A stretch of 17,397 nucleotides of DNA, from NCBI GenBank assembly GCA_031550755.1, contig JAVBOJ010000111.1, forward strand, positions 1 to 17,397. The letters are read 5' to 3'. How positions within the stretch are numbered: the first letter of the stretch is position 1; each line of letters opens with the position of its first letter. Both the position numbers and the translations under genes were made by a program. The DNA comes from JAVBOJ01 sp031550755. GTDB taxonomy: Bacteria > Bacillota > Clostridia > Oscillospirales > UBA929. Below, piece by piece: positions 12,487 to 17,397 of this stretch. A model generated the notes under the pieces. The model was not told the DNA's origin. It searched no databases and worked only from the letters and a program-made list of their open reading frames with translations.

Positions 12487-13526
12487 ACCAATTCCTCCCA
12501 TGCGGCAAAGAGCGCCGCGTGTTCCTCCGGCGCACCCGCCGTCACCCGCAAAAGATTGGGCGGCAACAGCCGCACCGCCACGCCGCGCGTCAGCAGCGCC
12601 TGAAACCAGTCCGGGGCGCGGGGCGTTTGGAGCAAGACAAAATTCGTGTGGGTTTCCAGCACCTCAAAGACGCCGGGATGACTCTGCGCGAAGGCCTTTG
12701 CCTGTGCTTCCAGCGCGTCCTTGCTCTGTCGGACGGCCTCGGTGCAGCCGCGCAGGTAGTCGGGCTCACGCAGCACCGCCGCGCCGGCGGCCTGGGTCAG
12801 GGCGCTTACGTTAAACGGCGATTTGGCCGCCATCAGCAGCGAGGCGAGCTTTTCCGACGCGACGGCGAAGCCCAGCCGCAGCGCCGCCAGCCCGTAGGCC
12901 TTGGAGCAGGTTTTGAGCAGGATGAGGTTGGGGCGGCTGTCAAGCCGAGACAGCATGCTCTGATCCCAAAAGTCCATGTACGCCTCGTCCACGACCACCG
13001 GGCAGGTGACGATTTTGCACAGCGCCAGCACGTCGGTGACCTCCAGCCCCAGCCCGGTCGGGTTGCACGGATTGGAGAAAATGATGAGGTCGGCGCCGCC
13101 CTCCCTGTACTTCTTATACAGGGAGCAAATGTCCGGCTTTCGGTCAATTTTGGGCACCTTTACGCACTCCGCCTCGCTCAGTTGTGCGTAAAACGCGTAC
13201 ATCGAGAAGTCCGGGTCGCTGATCAGCAGCCGGCCGCCGCGCGGCACCAGCGTCTGAATCAGCAGGGAGATCAGCTCGTCGGAGCCGTTGCCCGCCACGA
13301 CCTGGGACGGTCGGACGCCCCACAGCGCCGCCGCCAGCGCGCGCACCTCCCGCGCCGCCGGATCGGGGTACCGGTGGAGCGGCACGGCGGCGACGGCCTC
13401 GGCGATTTTTTGCGCCAGCCACGGCGGCGGCGGCAAAAAGCTCTCGTTGGCGTCCAGCCGCACCCGGCAGGGCACCTCGTTGGGCAGATAGGGGGTGAGC
13501 CTGCGCAGTTTTTTGGGCAGTTTCAT
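12483..13526 (-). CDS. hisC: Histidinol-phosphate aminotransferase
   Basis: A PLP-dependent fold-type I aminotransferase that converts imidazole acetol phosphate and glutamate to histidinol phosphate. It has 347 residues. RLDANESFLPPP and HRYPDP are the N-terminal substrate region, GNGSDELI binds the cofactor, SNPCNPTG and VVDEAYMDF (Asp180, Tyr183) line PLP, and TCSKAYGLAALRLGF has the Schiff-base Lys209 and the phosphate-binding Arg217. The gene overlaps hisD upstream and hisB downstream, each by 4 nt (ATGA). Within it, 13101-13125 forms a 9-bp hairpin, probably incidental. Confidence 0.96.
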   Translation of the reverse strand: MKLPKKLRRLTPYLPNEVPCRVRLDANESFLPPPPWLAQKIAEAVAAVPLHRYPDPAAREVRALAAALWGVRPSQVVAGNGSDELISLLIQTLVPRGGRLLISDPDFSMYAFYAQLSEAECVKVPKIDRKPDICSLYKKYREGGADLIIFSNPCNPTGLGLEVTDVLALCKIVTCPVVVDEAYMDFWDQSMLSRLDSRPNLILLKTCSKAYGLAALRLGFAVASEKLASLLMAAKSPFNVSALTQAAGAAVLREPDYLRGCTEAVRQSKDALEAQAKAFAQSHPGVFEVLETHTNFVLLQTPRAPDWFQALLTRGVAVRLLPPNLLRVTAGAPEEHAALFAAWEELV

Positions 13527-14797
13527 GGCCTGAACCTCATTTTGATCGAGTTGGCGTGGGCGTCCAGCCCTTCGGCCTCCGCCAGCGTGACAATGTCCCG
13601 CCAGATTGGCGCGAGATGCGCCCGCTCATAGCCGATGACGCTGGTTTTTTTGAGGAAGGTGTCCACCGACAGCGGGGAGAAAAACCGCGCCGAGCCCGAC
13701 GTCGGCAGCACGTGCGACGGACCGGCCATATAGTCGCCCAGCGGCTCCGGGCTGTACGGCCCCAGAAACACCGCGCCGGCGTTGCGAATAGAGGGCAGCA
13801 GGGCGTCCGGGTCGCGGGTGAGCAGCTCCAGATGCTCGGGCGCAAGCTCGTTGGCCAGCGCGACCGCCTCTTCCAGCTCCTCGCAGACCAGCAGCGCCCC
13901 GAAGCCGACCATTGCCGCCTCGGCGATTTCCCGCCTCGGCAGGGTCATGAGCTGGCGGGCAATCTCCGCCCGGACGTTGCGCGCGACGGTTTCCGACGTG
14001 GTCAGCAGGATGACCCCGGCCATTTTGTCATGCTCGGCCTGACTAAGCAGGTCGGCGGCGGCAAAAACAGGGTCGGCGGTTTCGTCGGCGATGACCAGCA
14101 CCTCGGACGGCCCGGCGATCATGTCGATGTCCAGCAAACCGAACAGCTGGCGCTTGGCCTCGGCCACATAGGCGTTGCCCGGGCCGACGACCTTGTCCGC
14201 CCGCGGCATTCCCGCGCCAAAGGCCAGCGCGGCCACCGCCTGCGCCCCGCCCACGGCAAAAACACGATCCACCCCGGCGATTTGCGCCGCCCGCAGCACG
14301 GCAGGGCTGAGGTGCTTTGTCGGCGGGGTGACCATGAGGAGGGTGCCTACCCCGGCCACCTTGGCCGGCACGGCGTTCATCAGCACGGACGACGGATAGG
14401 CCGCCGTGCCGCCCGGCACATAGAGCCCCACGGTCGTCAGCCCGCGCGACAGCACCCCCACCCGGCCGCCGTCGGGGCTTCTCCATTCCTTGGAGGCGAC
14501 CAGCAGCTTTTCCTGATAATCCCGGATACGCGCGGCGGCCTTTTCCAGCGCCGCCGACACGGCGGGCGGGCAGAGCGCCGCCGCGTCGTCCCATTCTATG
14601 CGCGAAAGCTCCCGCGCGGGCGCGCCGTCATACAGCTCGGAGCGGCGGACGACCGCCTCCCAGCCGTGCTCGCGCACGTCGGCGAGAATCTCCCGCACCG
14701 ACCGCGCAATTTTTTCGTTTGCCCCGGCGCGGCGGGCGCGAATCTCCCGCAGACGCGCGTCGGCCTCGGCCGTTCCGGCGCGATAAATATGCATCAT
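13523..14797 (-). CDS. hisD: Histidinol dehydrogenase
   Basis: A zinc enzyme that oxidises L-histidinol to L-histidine in two NAD-dependent steps, the last in the pathway. The product is 424 residues, the standard length. Family stretches are GLYVPGGTAAYPSSVLMNAVPAK, GGAQAVAALAFGAG, KVVGPGNAYVAEAKRQLFG and DMIAGPSEVLVIAD. The zinc-ligand region is LLSQAEHD, the catalytic Glu-His is in LAPEHLEL, and GPYSPEPLGDYMAGPSHVLP is close to the C-terminus. Start and stop overlap hisG and hisC by 4 nt each. The ATG at 14797 is followed immediately by a second ATG; either could be used. Confidence 0.97.
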   Translation of the reverse strand: MMHIYRAGTAEADARLREIRARRAGANEKIARSVREILADVREHGWEAVVRRSELYDGAPARELSRIEWDDAAALCPPAVSAALEKAAARIRDYQEKLLVASKEWRSPDGGRVGVLSRGLTTVGLYVPGGTAAYPSSVLMNAVPAKVAGVGTLLMVTPPTKHLSPAVLRAAQIAGVDRVFAVGGAQAVAALAFGAGMPRADKVVGPGNAYVAEAKRQLFGLLDIDMIAGPSEVLVIADETADPVFAAADLLSQAEHDKMAGVILLTTSETVARNVRAEIARQLMTLPRREIAEAAMVGFGALLVCEELEEAVALANELAPEHLELLTRDPDALLPSIRNAGAVFLGPYSPEPLGDYMAGPSHVLPTSGSARFFSPLSVDTFLKKTSVIGYERAHLAPIWRDIVTLAEAEGLDAHANSIKMRFRP

Positions 14798-15432
14798 ATC
14801 GCCAATCCTTTCTCGCAGAGGGTCATGAACCGCTGCACCTCGGCGCGGCGCAGCTTCATGGCGGCGATGTTGACCACCAGCCGCGCCGAGACCGGCGCGA
14901 TGTCCTCAATGGGGATAAGTCCGTTGGCACGCAAGGTGTCGCCGGTTTCCACGATGTCCACGATGGCGTCGGCCAGCCCCAAAATCGGCGCCAGCTCGAC
15001 CGAACCCTCAATGCGGATAATTTCGACGTCCAGCCCCCGCCGGGCGAAAAACGCCCGCGCCACGCCGGGGTACTTCGTGGCGACGCGGCGATGGGAAATC
15101 TCGCCGAAAAAGTCGTCTCCCTGCCGCACCGCGAGGGCGAAGCGGCATTTTCCAAACCCGAGGTCGAGCACCTCGTAGAGCGATTTTCCCTGCTCCAAAA
15201 TGGTGTCCTTGCCGACCACGCCGAGGTCGCAGACCCCGTGCTCCACATAGGTGATGACGTCGGGTGCCTTGGCCAGCACCACCTCGACGCCGGCCTCCGG
15301 CAGCGGCAGGCTCAGCCGCCGGCCCGGGTCGCGCAGCGGGGAGACGTCCACCCCGGCGCGCTCCAGCATGGCGACGGTGTTTTTTTCCAGCCGGCCCTTG
15401 GTCAGCGCCAGGCGCAAAAGCTTGGTGTTCAT
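14794..15432 (-). CDS. hisG: ATP phosphoribosyltransferase, short form
   Basis: HisG starts histidine synthesis by joining ATP and PRPP. At 212 residues it is the short catalytic form without the C-terminal regulatory ACT-like domain; short HisG needs HisZ for activity and feedback inhibition, and hisZ lies directly upstream. LRLALTKGRLEK is the N-terminal family signature, ITYVEHGVCDLGVVGKDTI is the second conserved block, and DIVETGDTLRANGL is the PRPP-binding loop. The ATG at 15432 has GGAGG 7 nt upstream and overlaps the hisZ stop as ATGA; the longer frame is hisZ out of phase. It also overlaps hisD by 4 nt. Confidence 0.96.
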   Translation of the reverse strand: MNTKLLRLALTKGRLEKNTVAMLERAGVDVSPLRDPGRRLSLPLPEAGVEVVLAKAPDVITYVEHGVCDLGVVGKDTILEQGKSLYEVLDLGFGKCRFALAVRQGDDFFGEISHRRVATKYPGVARAFFARRGLDVEIIRIEGSVELAPILGLADAIVDIVETGDTLRANGLIPIEDIAPVSARLVVNIAAMKLRRAEVQRFMTLCEKGLAI

Positions 15433-16595
15433 AGGGTTTCCTCCGTTCCGGCGGCCACGTCGATGACGGTTTTGATCCCGCGCAGACGCGCCAGCGCGAG
15501 GCTCTCCTCCCGGGTCGAGCAGGGGGACAAAATACTGCCCGGGCGGGCGTCCAGCCGGCGCAGCGCCGCGCCCAGCGTGTCGGGCGAAAAGTGGATGAGG
15601 ACGGCGTCGGCGGCCTCGGGCAACGGCGCGCGCAGGGCGCACAGCGCGTCCAGATCGGCCGCAAAGCCCACAGCCGGGGCGCTGTCTCCTAGCGCCGAGA
15701 GCAGGGTGTCATACCTCCCGCCGGAGAGCACCGGTGCGCCCGCCCCGGCGGCGTAGCCCCGGAAGATAACGCCGGTGTAATAATCCAGCTCGCCGACCAG
15801 GCCGAAATCCAGCTGAATCTGCCCGGCAAAGCCGGCTTGTTCCAGCGCCGCAAACAGCGCGGACAGCTCGGCCAGCGCCGCATCGGCCTCCGGTAGGCCA
15901 AACGAGCCGGCATCGGAAAAGACCTCCGACCCGCCGAACAGGCGGCACAGCCGCCCGATGCCCCGCGCCGCCGGATGGTCGCCGAAGGGCGACAGGGCGT
16001 CGGCCAGCGAGGCGAAATTTTTCTGTTCGATCAGCGCACGCAGCTCCTCGCGGGTTTCCCCGTCGGCCGGCAGCGCTTGCGCCAGCGCGGAAAACAGCCC
16101 CGCGTGCCCCAGCTCCAGCCGCCAGTCGCCCCCGGTCAGCTCCAGTAGGGTTTGCGCCGCCAGCGAGAGCATTTCCAGATCGGCCCGCACCCCGCCCGCG
16201 CCGATGAGCTCGACGCCGGCCTGCCGGGTTTCCAGCATCTGGCCGGTGTGCGGTGCGCCGCACCGGAAAACGTCCTGAATATAATACAGCCGCAGGGGCG
16301 GCGGCAGGTTTTTGAGCCGCGCGGCGGCCACCCGCGCCATCGGCGTGGTGGAATCGGGCCGCAGGACAAGGATGCGCCCGTGGCGGTCGATGGTTTTGAG
16401 CATGGTTTCCTCCGGCAGGGGCCGCCCGGCTTTGATAAACAGCTCATACCGCTCGACGGCGGGGGTCATGACCTCGCGGAAGCCCCGGCGGGAAAACAGC
16501 GCGGCCACCCGCGCTTCCATCGCCCGGCGGGCGGCGGCGGCGGCAAAGAGACGGTCGCGCGCGCCCTCCGGCGCGCCGATCAGGGACACAGGCAT
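15429..16595 (-). CDS. hisZ: ATP phosphoribosyltransferase regulatory subunit
   Basis: HisZ is a histidyl-tRNA synthetase paralogue without aminoacylation activity that forms a complex with short HisG. It has 388 residues. The synthetase-like core is visible in GAPEGARDRL, FSRRGFREVMTPAVERYELF, LRPDSTTPMARVAA and LYYIQDVFRCG. QLDFGLVGELDYYTGVIFRGYA and LSGGRYDTLLSALG follow near residue 270 onwards. No anticodon-binding domain is evident, as expected of HisZ. The start is ATG 16595, 8 nt after GGGAGGAG; the in-frame extension upstream would cover the promoter. It is the first gene of the his operon and follows a short leader. Confidence 0.95.
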   Translation of the reverse strand: MPVSLIGAPEGARDRLFAAAAARRAMEARVAALFSRRGFREVMTPAVERYELFIKAGRPLPEETMLKTIDRHGRILVLRPDSTTPMARVAAARLKNLPPPLRLYYIQDVFRCGAPHTGQMLETRQAGVELIGAGGVRADLEMLSLAAQTLLELTGGDWRLELGHAGLFSALAQALPADGETREELRALIEQKNFASLADALSPFGDHPAARGIGRLCRLFGGSEVFSDAGSFGLPEADAALAELSALFAALEQAGFAGQIQLDFGLVGELDYYTGVIFRGYAAGAGAPVLSGGRYDTLLSALGDSAPAVGFAADLDALCALRAPLPEAADAVLIHFSPDTLGAALRRLDARPGSILSPCSTREESLALARLRGIKTVIDVAAGTEETL

Positions 16596-16621
16596 GGGGA
16601 ATTCTCCTCCCGTTACTTTAG

Positions 16622-16645
16622 CATGATAACATGATAACATGATAG
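16622..16645. repeat. 8-bp tandem repeat CATGATAA, 3 units, within the his promoter
   Basis: CATGATAA, CATGATAA and CATGATAG stand head to tail. On the minus strand each unit contains TATCATG, so each contains a possible -10 hexamer TATCAT; only the middle one has correct spacing from TTGACA. The units could also be a repressor-binding array. No T-box or histidine-rich leader peptide was seen between here and hisZ. Confidence 0.8.
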
Positions 16646-16659
16646 ACGGATGGTGTCAA
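16631..16659 (-). promoter_or_regulatory. Sigma-A promoter of the his operon
   Basis: On the minus strand, consensus TTGACA (16654-16659) is followed after exactly 17 nt by TATCAT (16631-16636). Transcription would start near 16624, giving about 30 nt of leader before hisZ. The -10 box is the middle unit of an 8-bp tandem repeat. Confidence 0.8.
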
Positions 16660-16714
16660 CCCTCTTTTTATGCACGGGGGCGTGCGTTTGCAGGGACAAC
16701 CCCCGCCGCATCCC

Positions 16715-16753
16715 TATCTATTATCTGTTCTTTGTTATCTGTCTACTATCTGC
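16715..16753. repeat. 7-bp tandem repeat (TATCTGT family), 4 units plus 1
   Basis: TATCTAT, TATCTGT, TCTTTGT and TATCTGT are in register, and a further TATCTGC follows after 4 nt. The array overlaps the 3' end of the minus-strand flavin-protein gene and supplies its stop codon (16721-16723) and roughly its last 10 codons. The flank CCCCGCCGCATCCC matches that of the copy at 7449. Confidence 0.75.
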
Positions 16754-17221
16754 CGTCAGGCGTTTGCCGGTAAATTCCGACACCGTCATTTTCAGCACGG
16801 TGACCGCCGCGGCCTGCGCCTCGGTGAAGGAAAACGCCCTGTCCGGCACGTATTGCCGCATGAGCCGCGCCAGCGCCGCCGTTTTTTCGGCGGGGTCGGT
16901 CACAATTTCGCACAGGCCCCGCCCCATCACGCTCTCGTACTCCATCGTGTGGGCGCAGGCGTCGTCCCGGACGACCAGATTGTGCCCGCCGTCCATCTCA
17001 AAAAACGCGTGGGGATTGCGCCGGATGAGGTCGAGCTTTTTGCCCTCATGGGCGCAGTGGAAAACCAGCGTCAGCGCCCCGTCCTCCAGGGTAAAGCCGA
17101 AATTCAGCGGCACGATGTACGGGTACTCCCCGTCCAGCAGCCCCAGACGGCAGACGTCGCAGCGCTCCAGAATGCCGCGCAGGTCGGCGGGGTCGGTGAT
17201 TTCGCGGTCGTGTCGGCGCAT
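16721..17221 (-). CDS. Pyridoxamine 5'-phosphate oxidase family protein, NimA-like
   Basis: A 166-residue flavin-binding split-barrel protein. The family order is visible: a leading helix ITDPADLRGILERCDVCRLGLL, strands EYPYIVPLNFGF, ALTLVFHCAHEGKKLDLIRRNP (FMN phosphate region), HAFFEMDG, then YESVMGRGLCEIV and VLKMTVSEFTGKR. NimA-type proteins include 5-nitroimidazole reductases linked to resistance, but most family members are uncharacterised flavin reductases, so drug resistance should not be read into this. AGGAGG lies 7 nt before the ATG. The final residues TADSRQITKNR are translated from an inserted heptamer repeat, so the original C-terminus probably ended near VSEFTGKR. It stands alone upstream of the his promoter. 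Confidence 0.85.
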   Translation of the reverse strand: MRRHDREITDPADLRGILERCDVCRLGLLDGEYPYIVPLNFGFTLEDGALTLVFHCAHEGKKLDLIRRNPHAFFEMDGGHNLVVRDDACAHTMEYESVMGRGLCEIVTDPAEKTAALARLMRQYVPDRAFSFTEAQAAAVTVLKMTVSEFTGKRLTADSRQITKNR

Positions 17222-17289
17222 AAAAAATCCTCCTTGTCTGGGCGGCGCAAGTGGGGCATCGTGCCCTACAAAACCGCCGCCGTCGTCCC

Positions 17290-17324
17290 TATCTGTTATC
17301 TATTATCTGATATCCGTTATCTGA
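17290..17324. repeat. 7-bp tandem repeat (TATCTGT family), 5 units
   Basis: TATCTGT, TATCTAT, TATCTGA, TATCCGT and TATCTGA are in strict period 7, the longest array of the family here. It lies upstream of the flavin-protein gene on its non-coding side. A short GGGCA/TGCCC hairpin (17254-17258/17262-17266) lies between the array and the gene. Nothing else is seen in 17222-17352. Confidence 0.8.
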
Positions 17325-17352
17325 CACCCGTTCCCGCTCCCGTAACCTGTTA

Positions 17353-17385
17353 AAAAAATGGCCGGATTCATTCCGGCCATTTTTT
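17353..17385. terminator. Bidirectional intrinsic terminator
   Basis: AAAAAATGGCCGGA pairs perfectly over 14 bp with TCCGGCCATTTTTT around a 5-nt loop. The T-run on each strand lets it end transcription from both sides. In this window the flanking gene on the left reads away from it, so it most likely serves a gene beyond the right edge. Confidence 0.9.
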
Positions 17386-17397
17386 ATCCTTGTATGA

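Noticed and set aside
13101..13125. 9-bp hairpin CTCCCTGTA/TACAGGGAG inside hisC
   Set aside because: It is in well-conserved coding sequence without a T-tract and is most likely incidental.
13556..15178. Plus-strand open frame of 540 codons opposite hisD and hisG
   Set aside because: hisD and hisG carry full family signatures on the minus strand; the antisense frame has none.
16596..16720. T-box or his attenuator leader
   Set aside because: The promoter leaves only about 30 nt before hisZ, with no specifier stem, no antiterminator sequence and no run of His codons.

Overview
The window looks like chromosomal DNA of a GC-rich member of the Clostridia (Firmicutes), perhaps of the Oscillospiraceae type. 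The grounds are GGAGG ribosome binding sites throughout, a Firmicutes-style his operon with HisZ plus short-form HisG, a PHP-type histidinol phosphatase, and gaps filled with dispersed palindromes and short tandem repeats. The taxon is inferred; no rRNA or tRNA gene is present to anchor it.

Layout. 1-523: gene-free, built around a 151-bp direct repeat (63-213 and 360-510). 524-5124, minus strand: a run read from proB (glutamate 5-kinase) through a GNAT acetyltransferase, proA (glutamate-5-semialdehyde dehydrogenase), a phosphoglycolate-phosphatase-like HAD hydrolase and an aldo/keto reductase. proB and proA give the first two steps of proline synthesis. A good sigma-A promoter lies before proB. 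5345-7067, plus strand: a small HMA-like protein without metal ligands, acyl carrier protein (own promoter and terminator) and a cysteine desulfurase. 7068-7497: gene-free repeat mosaic. 7498-9843, plus strand: an overlapping three-gene run of a small acidic protein of unknown role, a histidine phosphatase-GNAT fusion and histidinol phosphatase (hisK). 9809-16595, minus strand: the his operon hisZ-G-D-C-B-[A-F]-I-E, convergent with hisK and overlapping its 3' end. 16721-17221, minus strand: a pyridoxamine 5'-phosphate oxidase/NimA-like flavin protein. A bidirectional terminator closes the window.

The most interesting part is the his operon. hisA and hisF form one uninterrupted reading frame of 485 codons, two paralogous (beta/alpha)8 barrels joined end to end, with a strong internal Shine-Dalgarno before the HisF methionine. 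The glutaminase subunit gene hisH, normally between hisB and hisA, is absent; hisB ends 2 nt before hisA. The HisF half keeps the catalytic Asp pair and the ammonia-gate residues, but has Ser where Thermotoga HisF has Asp98, an interface residue linked to HisH coupling. With hisK included, every other enzyme of the pathway is encoded here. Whether hisH lies elsewhere cannot be told from this window.

The intergenic DNA is also unusual: a 7-bp tandem repeat family (TATCTRT-like) at four gene borders, a GTGACTTTCTTTG palindrome family, a covarying stem in the left-end repeat, a branched inverted-repeat structure between proB and the GNAT gene, and a his promoter whose -10 box is one unit of an 8-bp tandem repeat.
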